Shown here: piece by piece, positions 27,714-36,620 of the stretch
Layout of the letters: the number at the start of each line of letters is the position of its first letter
How positions within the stretch are numbered: position 1 is the stretch's first letter
Assembly: GCA_023423695.1 (NCBI GenBank)
Contig: JAFAFA010000036.1
Location: forward strand, 1-64,000
DNA length: 64,000 nt
Direction of reading: 5' to 3'
Source of the DNA: Pseudomonadota bacterium
Lineage (GTDB): Bacteria > Pseudomonadota > Alphaproteobacteria > Azospirillales > Azospirillaceae
Made by a program: the position numbers and the translations under genes
Notes under the pieces: generated by a model
Databases searched by the model: none
What the model was told of the DNA's origin: nothing
Seen by the model: only the letters and a program-made list of their open reading frames with translations

Positions 27714-27893
27714 GGTCGTTTCTCCGCTGTCGCCGCTCGATGAAGGAATTCGGGAACCCGGCGCTCAGGGGACGGAAAACGACCGGGACAGGGGCAGGAT
27801 ATTTGCCGCACCCCCGCTGAGGCAATCCGCCGCAGGCCGCCAATTTCGCAGATGCGAGATGAGCGGCGGGCATGGCTCGAGGCGTGGGAGGAA

Positions 27894-28011
27894 GCCCTTC
27901 TCCCCCCTGGGGAGAGGGTCAGGGTGAGGGGGATGCGTGGCGAGGATTCCCGCAAAGGCACGCGGTGCATCCCCCTCACCCTCCCCACCCCTACGGCGCG
28001 GGGAGAGAGGG
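27894..28011. repeat. Composite intergenic palindrome, family A variant, copy 4
   Basis: Two hairpin arms, GCCCTTCTCCCCCC... and ...GGGGAGAGAGGGC, enclose an exact inverted pair GGGTGAGGGGGATGC / GCATCCCCCTCACCC. It fills the 3' part of the 321-bp gap between the MFS gene and the HTH gene; the rest of that gap shows nothing. Confidence 0.7.
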
Positions 28012-28034
28012 CATTCACGCGCCCCCCGGAAATC

Positions 28035-28742
28035 CTACAGCAAATCCTTGAACAGCGGCATCTCCGGCGCTTTCGGGGTCTTGCCCTGCTTGCGCGCTGC
28101 GGACTTCCGTTTCGGCTTGTCCTCGGCCTTGGCGGGCTGCTCCACCGGCAGTTCGGGTGCGGCCATCGGCATGGGCAGCTCGGCGGCGGGCTCCGGCGTT
28201 TCCTGCGGCGGAGCGGGCTCAGGCTCAGGCTCCGGCGCGGCGGCAGTCTCGGGCACCGCCACCGGTTCCACTTCCGCCACCGGTTCCGCAGGCTGTGCGA
28301 TCTCTGGCGCCAGACCGGGCGCAAGCTCGGGTACGACTTCGGGCGCGGCCTCTGCCTCCGGTTTCGCGGCCTTCTTCCTGGACGGGCGGCGCGGCGCGAC
28401 GCCGACGCCTTCCTTGGCGCGCTGCTTGCCCATGTCGCGGGCCTGGGCTTCCGGCGCCGCGGGATCCTCGGTCAGCCATTTGCGGCGCTTGATGACCTCG
28501 TTCACGCGGCCCTGGTTCACGCCCAGCTGGAAGGCGATCTCCTGCTGGGTCATGTTCGTGGTTTCGTGCAGATGCAGGATCTCGGCGGCCAGTTCCGGCG
28601 TCATCTTGCGCCCGGTCAGGCGCCGCGCCGGACGGATGGAGCGCTGGCTGCGGTCGCGCGCCCTCAGGGACTCCAGGATCTCCAGCGCCGCCGTGTTGCC
28701 CGCCGCCTTCAGCGCGTCCTCGAATTCCTTCAGCGTCGCCAT
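28035..28742 (-). CDS. HTH protein with a Pro/Ala/Glu-rich tail
   Basis: A 235-residue protein, not recognised by name. Residues 1-45 are helical, and a helix-turn-helix follows (about 50-90, MTQQEIAFQLGVNQGRVNEVIKRRKW), resembling small DNA-binding HTH modules of the XRE/sigma-4 type. Residues 105-125 are strongly basic. Residues 125-215 are low complexity, rich in Pro, Ala and Glu (for example PEPEPEPAP), and a second basic patch (KPKRKSAARKQGK) precedes the end MPLFKDLL. The tail looks disordered, as in histone H1-like or linker proteins. A DNA-binding role is likely; the target is unknown. Confidence 0.8.
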   Translation of the reverse strand: MATLKEFEDALKAAGNTAALEILESLRARDRSQRSIRPARRLTGRKMTPELAAEILHLHETTNMTQQEIAFQLGVNQGRVNEVIKRRKWLTEDPAAPEAQARDMGKQRAKEGVGVAPRRPSRKKAAKPEAEAAPEVVPELAPGLAPEIAQPAEPVAEVEPVAVPETAAAPEPEPEPAPPQETPEPAAELPMPMAAPELPVEQPAKAEDKPKRKSAARKQGKTPKAPEMPLFKDLL

Positions 28743-28880
28743 AAGCTTTCCTCCCCCTGTCGCCGGCCCCTATTGCCGGCCCGTCCCCGCTGCAACCGGC
28801 AGGATCACAGATAGTTCGTCCCATGGCGACGGAAAAGCCGCAATGGACATTGGGATGAGCGCTGGGGGATCAAGCGCTGC

Positions 28881-29912
28881 TCAGACGGGAAAGCGCAGGT
28901 CGATGCGCGTGCCGGCGCCGTCGGCGGGGCCGTAGCTCAGTTGGCCGGACAGTTGGGCGGCCAGGCTCTGGATGATCTTCCAGCCGAGACTCGGCAGGCG
29001 CAGCACGTCCACCCCCTCCGGCAGGCCGACGCCATCGTCGGTCACCCTCAGGTGCAGATGGCCGGGCTGCTCCGGCACGGCATGCAGTTCGATGGCGACG
29101 ATCCCGCCGTCGCGGCCGACGAAGGCATGCTTCAGGGCGTTGGTCAACGCCTCCACGATCAGCATGGCCAGGGCCAGCAGCCGTTCGGGCGACTGCGGCG
29201 CCGCTCCGACCGAGACGCGGCAGGTGACGTCGAGGGTGCCGGCGGCCTCCAGCATATCCTGGCACAGCGCTTCGATGTGGCGGCCGAAATCGTCGCCGGA
29301 GCGGGGATCGTGCAGGCGCCGGTGCACCCGCGCCATGGTGTCGAGCCGCCGCCCCGCCTCCTCCAGCGCCGCCATCGCCCCTTCCGGCGACCGGCCGACC
29401 GACCGCCTCTGCAGGTCGAGGACCGAGGAGACGAACTGCATGTTGTTGGCGACCCGGTGCTGAAGCTCGTGGAACATGGTGGTCTGCGCCTCCAGCAGCG
29501 AGGCGGTGCGGCGTCGCTCCTCGCGCAGCCGCGCCAGCGTCACCTGCATGCCGTGGATCAGCGCGATGTCCACGGTGACGATCACCGCATAGAAGGCCAG
29601 CGCCAGCCCGCTGGAGCCATCCAGCGCGAAGGTCTCGTAAGGCGGAATGAAGAAGTACCAGGCGGCCAGCCCGGAGAGCACCGCCGTCACCACCCCCGGT
29701 CCCAGCCCGACGAGGAAGGTGGTGAGGATCACCGCGGGGAAGAAGGTCAGATAGGGGAAGCCGGAGGGCAGGACCTCGTCGACGGCCCAGCGCAGCAGCA
29801 GGGCGACGGCGAAGGTCAGCAGCCCCGCGCCATAACGCAGGGCGGGACCGCGCCGCAGCAGCGAAAAGCGTGCCATACGCTGCCAGACCGTCCGATCCAA
29901 ACCCATCGACAT
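28881..29912 (-). CDS. Sensor histidine kinase, HisKA_2 type with DUF4118 membrane domain
   Basis: A 343-residue kinase with three to four N-terminal membrane helices of the DUF4118/KdpD-like type (about 25-120), a HisKA_2 dimerisation block with phospho-accepting His152 in HELQHRVANNMQ, and an ATPase domain with an N box EALTNALKHAF and DDGVGLP. HWE/HisKA_2 kinases are common in alphaproteobacteria, often feeding the general stress response. No response regulator is adjacent, so the partner is unknown. Confidence 0.9.
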   Translation of the reverse strand: MSMGLDRTVWQRMARFSLLRRGPALRYGAGLLTFAVALLLRWAVDEVLPSGFPYLTFFPAVILTTFLVGLGPGVVTAVLSGLAAWYFFIPPYETFALDGSSGLALAFYAVIVTVDIALIHGMQVTLARLREERRRTASLLEAQTTMFHELQHRVANNMQFVSSVLDLQRRSVGRSPEGAMAALEEAGRRLDTMARVHRRLHDPRSGDDFGRHIEALCQDMLEAAGTLDVTCRVSVGAAPQSPERLLALAMLIVEALTNALKHAFVGRDGGIVAIELHAVPEQPGHLHLRVTDDGVGLPEGVDVLRLPSLGWKIIQSLAAQLSGQLSYGPADGAGTRIDLRFPV

Positions 29913-30215
29913 CCCGTTCCCGCAATCGCCAGCGCTACCATATCACCGGCACCCGGCGCTTGTAGGGTCCGACTTCCCATGATGCACGGAAATTCAACGC
30001 GCGGGCTCGTGACCAGTATCGGGTGAGGCCCGCCCACCGGCTTCGCCGTGGAAGAGGCGATTTGTCCAAAGCTGTTCACATCTCCGCCACATCCGTTCAA
30101 GACCGCGGGGCACTTTGTTCAATCCGCTGAGCGATTGTCGGTCTCGCGCGGCGGCCGGGGACCATTCCCCGCCCCGGCGTCCCTAGAATGAACAAGGCTG
30201 AAGGAGCCACGCCCC
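29913..30215. other. Intergenic region before aapJ
   Basis: About 300 bp between the divergent histidine kinase and aapJ with no credible gene. It must hold both promoters, but I see no clear -35/-10, sigma-54 or operator motif. An ATG at 30188 lies out of frame with aapJ; the GAAGGAG site at 30199-30205 instead serves the GTG at 30216. Confidence 0.4.
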
Positions 30216-31250
30216 GTGAAGACCCGTCTGAGCGCGCTCGCCATCGCGGCCACCCTGTCCGTCTCCGCTCTCGCCCTGTCCGGCACCGCCCAGGCCGGCG
30301 CCACCTTCGACGGCGTGAAGCAGAAGGGCTACGTCCAGTGCGGCGTCAATCTGGGCCTCTACGGCTTCTCGGCGCCGGACGACAAGGGCAAGTGGTCGGG
30401 CCTGGACGTCGACGTCTGCCGCGCCGTCGCCGCCGCCATGTTCGGCGATGCCGAAAAGGTGAAGTACACGCCGTTGTCGGCGCAGCAGCGCCTGCCGGCC
30501 CTGCAGTCCGGCGAGATCGACATCCTCGCCCGCAACACCACCCGCACCCTGACCCGCGACACCGCCAACGGCCTGAACTTCGCGCCGACCAACTACTATG
30601 ACGGCCAGGGCTTCATGGTGTCGGCCAAGCTGGGGCTGAAGAGCGCCAAGCAGCTGAACGGCGCCACCGTCTGCGTCCTGCCGGGCACCACGACCGAGCA
30701 GAACGTCGCCGACTTCTTCCGCGCCAACAAGATGACCTTCAAGCCGGTCGTCATCGAGAAGAACGAGGAGCTGCACAAGGCCTTCTTCAGCGGCCGTTGC
30801 GACGCCCTGACCTCCGACGCCTCGCAGTTGGCCGCCATCCGTGCCGCCGAGACGCCGAACCCCAACGACTACGTCATCCTGCCGGAGTTGATCTCCAAGG
30901 AGCCGCTGTCCCCGGCCATCCGCCAGGGCGACGAGGAGTGGGCGAACCTGGTGACCTGGGCCTTCTACGCCATGGTCCAGGCCGAGGAGAAGGGCATCAC
31001 GTCGGAAACCGTCGACAGCGCCATGACCTCCCCCGATCCGGACGTGAAGCGTCTGCTGGGCGTCACCGCCGGCAACGGCAAGGCGCTGGGCGTCGAGGAG
31101 AACTGGGCCTTCAACATCATCAAGCAGGTCGGCAACTACGCCCAGAGCTATGAGCGCAACGTCGGCGCCGGTTCCAAGCTGAAGATGCCGCGCGGCCAGA
31201 ACGCGCTCTACACCGACGGCGGCATGATGTACGCCCCGCCGCTGAAGTAA
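30216..31250 (+). CDS. aapJ: General L-amino-acid ABC transporter substrate-binding protein AapJ
   Basis: Periplasmic binding protein for a broad set of L-amino acids, feeding AapQMP. It has a 344-residue precursor with a signal peptide (about 1-27, ending AQA), then the family-3 binding-protein fold with GYVQCGVNLGLYGFS, WSGLDVDVCRAVAAA and the C-terminal YTDGGMMYAPPLK characteristic of AapJ/BztA. It uses a GTG start with AAGGAG 10 bases upstream. A repeat-type hairpin follows before aapQ, consistent with the binding protein being made in excess. Confidence 0.95.
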   Translation: MKTRLSALAIAATLSVSALALSGTAQAGATFDGVKQKGYVQCGVNLGLYGFSAPDDKGKWSGLDVDVCRAVAAAMFGDAEKVKYTPLSAQQRLPALQSGEIDILARNTTRTLTRDTANGLNFAPTNYYDGQGFMVSAKLGLKSAKQLNGATVCVLPGTTTEQNVADFFRANKMTFKPVVIEKNEELHKAFFSGRCDALTSDASQLAAIRAAETPNPNDYVILPELISKEPLSPAIRQGDEEWANLVTWAFYAMVQAEEKGITSETVDSAMTSPDPDVKRLLGVTAGNGKALGVEENWAFNIIKQVGNYAQSYERNVGAGSKLKMPRGQNALYTDGGMMYAPPLK

Positions 31251-31259
31251 GGCCGCGCA

Positions 31260-31315
31260 TTGCCCCCTCCCCGACCCTCCCACCGAAGGTGGGGGAGGGT
31301 TAGGGAGGGGGCACC
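31260..31315. repeat. Family A hairpin between aapJ and aapQ
   Basis: A single stem with ends GCCCCCTCCC / GGGAGGGGGC and an inner CCCTCCCACC / GGTGGGGGAGGG arm. Its place within an operon, just after the binding-protein gene, is where mRNA-stabilising REP hairpins occur in other ABC operons. Confidence 0.8.
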
Positions 31316-31356
31316 CGCAATGTCATGTCGCCTTCTCCCCCGCACGGAGCATCACC

Positions 31357-32514
31357 ATGTCCAACCTGATCCAGGCGCTGAACTCCGCGCGCGTGCGGGG
31401 GTGGCTGTACCAGGGGATCTTCCTGGCCGGCGCCCTCGCCGTCGCCGGGTATCTCGTCTCCAACACCCTGACCAATCTCGCCAACCGCGGCGTCGCCACC
31501 GGCTTCGGCTTCCTCGAGCGCGAAGCCGGATTCGAGATCGGCGAGAGCCTGATGAGCTACGCCGCGTCGGACACCTATCTGCGCGCGCTGGTCGTCGGCC
31601 TGCTGAACACGCTGTCGGTGTCGGCCGCCGCCGTGGTGCTGGCGACCGTGCTGGGCGTCGCCGTCGGCGTGGCGCGGCTGTCGTCGAACTGGATGGTCGG
31701 CCGCTTCGCCGCCGTCTTCGTGGAGACGGTGCGCAACGTGCCGCTGCTGCTGCAGCTGGTGGTCTGGTACACCATCATGAACCGGCTGCCGAGCCCGCGC
31801 GAGGCGCTGGAGGTGGTTCCCCACGTCTTCCTCAGCAACCGCGGCATGAAGTTCCCGGTGCTGGTCGAGCATCCCGGCCACGGCTGGGCCTTCCTGGCCC
31901 TGCTGGCGGGAATCGCCGCCGCCATCGCCATCGTCCGCTACGGCCGCCGCCGCCGCGAGGCGACCGGCAAGCCCTTCCCCACCCTGCCGGCGGCCATCGC
32001 CGCGGTGGTGCTGCCGCCGGTCGCGGCGTTCGTCGCCACCGGCGCGCCGCTGGCCTTGGACGTTCCGGCGCTGGCCGGCTTCAACTTCGAGGGCGGCGGG
32101 TCGATCACCCCGGAATTCACCGCGCTGCTGATCGGCCTGTCGGTCTACACCGCCGGCTTCATCGCCGAGATCGTACGCTCCGGCATCCTCGCCGTGCCGC
32201 ACGGACAGACCGAGGCCGGTCTGGCGCTGGGCCTGTCGCCGGTGCAGATCCTGCGCCTCGTCATCCTGCCGCAGGCGCTGCGGGTGATCGTGCCGCCGCT
32301 GACCAGCCAATACCTGAACCTGACCAAGAACAGCTCGCTGGCCGTCGCCATCGGCTATCCCGATCTGGTCAGCGTCACCAACACCTCGGCCAACCAGACC
32401 GGCCAGGTGGTGGAGGCGGTGGCGATGATGATGGCGGTCTATCTCGTCATCAGCCTGTGCATCGCCGGCTTCATGAACTGGTACAACCGCCGAGTGGCCC
32501 TGGTGACGCGATGA
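31357..32514 (+). CDS. aapQ: General L-amino-acid ABC transporter permease AapQ
   Basis: Inner-membrane permease of the Aap/Bzt system, 385 residues. The long N-terminal extension and split permease domain are typical of AapQ. A glutamine-permease type EAA motif is present (VRSGILAVPHGQTEAGLALG), followed by QALRVIVPPLTSQYLN. Its stop overlaps the aapM start by 4 bp (ATGA), showing translational coupling. Confidence 0.95.
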   Translation: MSNLIQALNSARVRGWLYQGIFLAGALAVAGYLVSNTLTNLANRGVATGFGFLEREAGFEIGESLMSYAASDTYLRALVVGLLNTLSVSAAAVVLATVLGVAVGVARLSSNWMVGRFAAVFVETVRNVPLLLQLVVWYTIMNRLPSPREALEVVPHVFLSNRGMKFPVLVEHPGHGWAFLALLAGIAAAIAIVRYGRRRREATGKPFPTLPAAIAAVVLPPVAAFVATGAPLALDVPALAGFNFEGGGSITPEFTALLIGLSVYTAGFIAEIVRSGILAVPHGQTEAGLALGLSPVQILRLVILPQALRVIVPPLTSQYLNLTKNSSLAVAIGYPDLVSVTNTSANQTGQVVEAVAMMMAVYLVISLCIAGFMNWYNRRVALVTR

Positions 32515-33671
32515 GCAAGGAAGTCCCGACCAACACCACCGCCTGGGCCGCCTCCTATGAGGAGGAGCCGTCGCAGGCCTCGGTCCCGCCGCAGCCCAAC
32601 GGCACCACCGCGCTGAAGCCGCTCGGCTGGGCGCCGGTCAACTGGGCGAAGGCCAACCTGTTCAACACGCCCTTGAACACGGGCCTGACCGTCCTCTGCC
32701 TCGCCATCCTGTGGTTCACCGTGCCGCCTATGGTGAACTGGCTGCTGCTGAACGCGGTGTGGAGCGGGTCGTCGGAGGCCTGCCGCGAGGCGGCCGGCGC
32801 CTGCTGGTCGATCATCGCGGTCAAGCACCGGCTGATCTTCTTCGGCACCTATCCCTACGAGGAGCAGTGGCGCCCCTTCCTGGCCTGCGGCCTGTTCGTG
32901 GCGATGCTGGGCGTCAGCGGTGTTCGCGCCTTCTGGCGGCCCGCATTGGCCGTCGCCTGGGCGCTGGTTCTGGTCGGCATGGGCGTGCTGATGTGGGGCG
33001 GCGTCCTTGGCCTGACCTATGTCGCCAACGACCGCTGGGGCGGGCTGCCGATCACGCTGATGCTGTCGGTCTTCGCCATCGCTCTCGCCTTCCCGCTGTC
33101 GATTCTGCTGGCTCTCGGCCGCCAGTCCTCGCTGCCGGCCATCCGCACCTTCTGCATCGGCTTCATCGAGCTGATGCGCGGCGTGCCGCTGGTCAGCGTG
33201 CTGTTCATGGCGTCGGTGATGTTCCCGCTGTTCCTGCCGGAAGGCGTGACGGTGGACAAGCTGCTGCGGGCGCTGGCCGGCCTGACCCTGTTCACCGCGG
33301 CCTATCTGGCAGAAGCCGTGCGCGGCGGCCTGCAGGCGATCCCCAAGGGCCAGTACGAGGCGGCCGACGCCCTTGGCCTGTCCTACTGGCAGAAGACCCG
33401 GCTGATCGTCCTGCCGCAGGCCCTGCGCATCGTCATCCCGCCGATCGTCAACCAGTTCATCAGCTGCTTCAAGGACACCTCGCTGGTCACCATCGTCGGC
33501 CTGTACGACCTGCTGACCGCCGCCACCGTGGCGACGACCGACCCCGAATGGCGCCCCTACTTCGCCGAGGTCTACGTCTTCGCCGGCATGATCTTCTGGC
33601 TCTTCTGCTTCAGCATGTCCCGCTACAGCCAGTGGCTGGAGCGTCTGGCCAACCGCTACACCCGCCGCTGA
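32511..33671 (+). CDS. aapM: General L-amino-acid ABC transporter permease AapM
   Basis: Second permease of the Aap complex, 386 residues, with a hydrophilic N-terminus, several membrane helices and the HisM-type permease core: RGVPLVSVLFMASVMFPLF, the EAA loop AVRGGLQAIPKGQYEAADALG and QALRIVIPPIVNQFIS. The start at 32511 overlaps the aapQ stop by 4 bp. It pairs with AapQ to form the channel and with AapP for ATP hydrolysis. Confidence 0.95.
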   Translation: MSKEVPTNTTAWAASYEEEPSQASVPPQPNGTTALKPLGWAPVNWAKANLFNTPLNTGLTVLCLAILWFTVPPMVNWLLLNAVWSGSSEACREAAGACWSIIAVKHRLIFFGTYPYEEQWRPFLACGLFVAMLGVSGVRAFWRPALAVAWALVLVGMGVLMWGGVLGLTYVANDRWGGLPITLMLSVFAIALAFPLSILLALGRQSSLPAIRTFCIGFIELMRGVPLVSVLFMASVMFPLFLPEGVTVDKLLRALAGLTLFTAAYLAEAVRGGLQAIPKGQYEAADALGLSYWQKTRLIVLPQALRIVIPPIVNQFISCFKDTSLVTIVGLYDLLTAATVATTDPEWRPYFAEVYVFAGMIFWLFCFSMSRYSQWLERLANRYTRR

Positions 33672-33693
33672 CCGGCCTTCTGGAGACCGACAA

Positions 33694-34437
33694 ATGACCG
33701 AGAACGCCATCATCGAACTCCGTAAGGTCGGCAAGTGGTACAACAGCTACCACGCGCTGCGCGACGTCAGCCTCAGCATCGGCAAGGGCGAGAAGGTCGT
33801 CGTCTGCGGCCCCTCGGGCTCGGGCAAGTCGACGATGATCCGCTGCATCAACCGGCTCGAGGCGCACCAGACCGGCCACATCGTCGTCGACGGAATCGAG
33901 CTGACCGACGACGTGAAGGCGGTGGAGAAGATCCGCCGCAAGGTCGGCATGGTGTTCCAGAACTTCAACCTGTTCCCGCACCTGACCGTGCTGCAGAACC
34001 TGACGCTGGCCCCCATCTGGGTCCGCGGCATGGCGAAATCCGAGATCGAGGAGATCGCCATGATGTACCTGAAGCGGGTGCGCATCCCGGATCAGGCGCA
34101 CAAGTTCCCCGGCCAGCTGTCCGGCGGCCAGCAGCAGCGCGTCGCCATCGCCCGCGCCCTGTGCATGCGCCCCGAGATCATGCTGTTCGACGAGCCGACC
34201 TCCGCCCTCGACCCCGAGATGGTCAAGGAGGTGCTGGACGTCATGACCGAGCTGGCGGGCGAGGGCATGACCATGGTCTGCGTCACCCACGAAATGGGCT
34301 TCGCCCGGCAGGTGGCGGACTCTATTGTCTTCATGGCCGAGGGCTCGATCATCGAGAGCGGGTCGCCGGCCGAATTCTTCGAGAACCCGAAAAGCGAGCG
34401 CACCCGCCAGTTCCTGGGCCAGATCCTGGAGCATTGA
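33694..34437 (+). CDS. aapP: General L-amino-acid ABC transporter ATP-binding protein AapP
   Basis: Cytoplasmic ATPase of the Aap transporter, 247 residues. It has Walker A GPSGSGKST, ABC signature LSGGQQQR, Walker B IMLFDEPTSALDPE and the H-loop VTHEMGFA, in the PAAT (polar amino acid) ATPase pattern. It follows aapM by 22 bp. A small GC hairpin (CCCGCC / GGCGGG near 34445-34460) separates it from the next gene without a T tract, so some read-through into the response regulator is plausible. Confidence 0.96.
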   Translation: MTENAIIELRKVGKWYNSYHALRDVSLSIGKGEKVVVCGPSGSGKSTMIRCINRLEAHQTGHIVVDGIELTDDVKAVEKIRRKVGMVFQNFNLFPHLTVLQNLTLAPIWVRGMAKSEIEEIAMMYLKRVRIPDQAHKFPGQLSGGQQQRVAIARALCMRPEIMLFDEPTSALDPEMVKEVLDVMTELAGEGMTMVCVTHEMGFARQVADSIVFMAEGSIIESGSPAEFFENPKSERTRQFLGQILEH

Positions 34438-34486
34438 GGCGGACCCGCCGGCAAGGCGGGGCGAGGAAAAGGCGGACGAGACGGCC

Positions 34487-35224
34487 ATGCCGGCGACCAT
34501 TGCCATCACCGACGACGACGCGGTGACGCGCGAGACGCTGAAGTCCTACCTGACGGACGAGGGCTTCGACGTCCTGCTGGCCCGCAGCGCGGAGGAACTG
34601 AAGGACCTGCTGGCGGCCAGCGCGGTGGATGTCGTGCTGCTCGACATCCGGCTGCCGCGCCAGGACGGGCTGACCCTGACCCGCGAGCTTCGCGCGGTGT
34701 CGGAGATCGGCATCATCCTGGTCAGCAGCCGGGCGGAGAAGCTGGACCGCATCATCGGGCTGGAGATGGGGGCCGACGACTACATCGCGAAGCCCTTCGA
34801 GCCGCGTGAGATCCTGGCCCGTGTGCGGAACCTGCTGCGCCGGCTGAAGGCGCCGGGCGACCAGCGCGACGACCGCCAGCGCCGCTTCGCCGGCTGGACC
34901 CTGTGGCTGGACCGCATGCGCCTGACCGACCCGCAAGGCAACCCGGTGCGGCTGACCGGCGCGGAGTTCGAGCTGCTGTCGACCTTCGTCTGCAATCCCG
35001 GCCGGGTGATGAACCGCGACTATCTGCTGACGGCGACGACCCGGCGGAAGACGGACGCGACCGACCGCACCATCGACAGCCTGGTCCGCCGCCTGCGCCG
35101 CCTGATCGAGACCGATCCCGCCGACCCCCGGCTGATCGTGACCGTCCACGGCACCGGCTACCTGTTCGCCGGCGACGTCACGCAGGACGATCCCCTCTCC
35201 CCCCCGGGAAGAGGGTTGGGGTGA
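34487..35224 (+). CDS. OmpR-family response regulator
   Basis: A 245-residue two-component regulator: a receiver domain (1-118) with acidic pocket DDD (9-11), phospho-acceptor Asp53 (LLDIRLP) and Lys in KPFEP, then an OmpR/PhoB winged helix (about 140-232) with RLTGAEFELLSTFVCNPG and TVHGTGYLFAGD. It lies 49 bp after aapP and before an AapJ-like binding protein, so it may belong to the amino-acid response. The last 12 residues (DDPLSPPGRGLG) and the stop are encoded by family A repeat sequence, an unusual C-terminal extension. Confidence 0.9.
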   Translation: MPATIAITDDDAVTRETLKSYLTDEGFDVLLARSAEELKDLLAASAVDVVLLDIRLPRQDGLTLTRELRAVSEIGIILVSSRAEKLDRIIGLEMGADDYIAKPFEPREILARVRNLLRRLKAPGDQRDDRQRRFAGWTLWLDRMRLTDPQGNPVRLTGAEFELLSTFVCNPGRVMNRDYLLTATTRRKTDATDRTIDSLVRRLRRLIETDPADPRLIVTVHGTGYLFAGDVTQDDPLSPPGRGLG

Positions 35225-35230
35225 GGGGAG
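35190..35230. repeat. Family A-like palindrome overlapping the response-regulator stop
   Basis: ATCCCCTCTCCCCC and GGGAAGAGGGTTGGGGTGAGGGG form a hairpin that spans the stop codon of the OmpR-type regulator. The following 290 bp up to 35522 holds no gene; a TTCCCTCACCCC half-element near 35293-35304 looks like a degenerate partner arm. Confidence 0.6.
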
Positions 35231-35522
35231 GCGCGGCGAGGAGCTTCAAGAACCGCGCACTCCCCGTTCACCACCGAATCCACCCCCTGCATTCCCTCAC
35301 CCCGAGCAACTCCCCCGTCGCGACAGTCTCGCGGCGGCCACGCGCTCGGTAGCCTGGGCCACGGGACATGCGAAAGAAATCGTATCGTCCCGTGGCCCCA
35401 CTTTCATGCTTTCCCCCAGGCAGCCGGCCCATTTCAACGTCACGCTGGCCGAGGACGCCGCGTCACTGCATAGTCCGCCCCGTCAAGCGGTGCGATAGGG
35501 CGGCGGCGGAACGGTTCGGGAG

Positions 35523-36587
35523 ATGGACTTCACGATGGGGTTGGTCGGGATCCTCCGGCGCTTCGGTGCCGCGCTGCCGCTGGCGCTGGCCGCACTGCTG
35601 CCGTTGGCGGCGGTATCGCCGGCTCTCGCCGGCGACGGCGAGACGCTGGAGCGCATCCACGGCCGCGGCTTCCTGGTCTGCGGGCTGCGCAGCGGGGTCA
35701 GCGGGATTTCCTTCTCCGACCCGCAGGGGCATCTGGACGGCTTTCTGGTCGATGTCTGCCGCGTCTTCGCCGCGGCGACGCTGGGCAACGCCCAGGCGAT
35801 CCGCGTCGTCCGCCTGCCGGAAAAGCCGCAGGAATTCCAGGCGGTGGAGAAGCACGACGTCGACATCGCGCTGACCACCACGACCTGGACCTTCAGCCGC
35901 GAGCTGTCGCACGACATCGAGTTCCTGATGCCGCTGCTGCATGACGGACAGGGCTTCGCCATCCACGGCGACGGCACCGCGCCGCCGCTCGACCGGCTGG
36001 GGCCGCGCACGGTCTGCGTCAAGACCGCGACCACCACCGTCCGCAACCTGGAAGACCATATCCGCAAGTCCGACCTGCCCTGGTCGATCCGCACCTTCCA
36101 GACGCTGGACGAGGCGCTGCAGGCCTTCCTCGCCCATGAATGCGACCTGCTGACCACCGACCGCACGGTTCTGGTCACCTCGCTTGCCGGCTACCGCAAG
36201 GCGGGGATGGCCATCCACATCTACCCCGACGTGATCTCGCGCGAGCCGCTGACCCCCTATGTCGCGCGGGGCGACCGCAACTGGTACGACATCGCCCGCT
36301 GGGTCCTCCACGCCATCGTGCTGGCTGACGCCAAGGGCGTCACCGCGGCCGACGTGCAGGCCGGCCGCATCCCCGACGATCCCGAACTGCACCGCATGCT
36401 GGGTCATGCCGGCACCGCCGCCCGCACGCTGGGCCTGCCCGACGACTGGGCCCTGCAGGTGCTGGCGCAGGTGGGAAACTACGGCGAGATCTTCGACCGC
36501 AACCTGGGCATCCCCTACGGCATGGACCGCGGGCAGAACAAGCCCTGGACCCAGGGCGGGCTGCTGTATGCGCCACCGTTCAGGTGA
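35523..36587 (+). CDS. Diverged AapJ-like amino-acid binding protein (orphan)
   Basis: A 354-residue family-3 periplasmic binding protein with a signal peptide (about 1-36, ending ALA). It shares the AapJ layout (GFLVCGLRSGVSGISF, DGFLVDVCRVFAAATLG, C-terminal TQGGLLYAPPFR) but differs widely in between, and its own permease and ATPase are absent. It may feed AapQMP with another substrate or serve as a ligand sensor. A start at the fifth codon (MGLVG) is possible. The AT-rich island begins just after it. Confidence 0.88.
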   Translation: MDFTMGLVGILRRFGAALPLALAALLPLAAVSPALAGDGETLERIHGRGFLVCGLRSGVSGISFSDPQGHLDGFLVDVCRVFAAATLGNAQAIRVVRLPEKPQEFQAVEKHDVDIALTTTTWTFSRELSHDIEFLMPLLHDGQGFAIHGDGTAPPLDRLGPRTVCVKTATTTVRNLEDHIRKSDLPWSIRTFQTLDEALQAFLAHECDLLTTDRTVLVTSLAGYRKAGMAIHIYPDVISREPLTPYVARGDRNWYDIARWVLHAIVLADAKGVTAADVQAGRIPDDPELHRMLGHAGTAARTLGLPDDWALQVLAQVGNYGEIFDRNLGIPYGMDRGQNKPWTQGGLLYAPPFR

Positions 36588-36620
36588 CGTGCATTGCGCT
36601 TTCGTGCGCTCACAACACCC

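Noticed and set aside
30188..30215. ATG at 30188 as start of aapJ
   Set aside because: It is out of frame with the signal peptide; the GTG at 30216 has a proper AAGGAG site and begins a good signal sequence.
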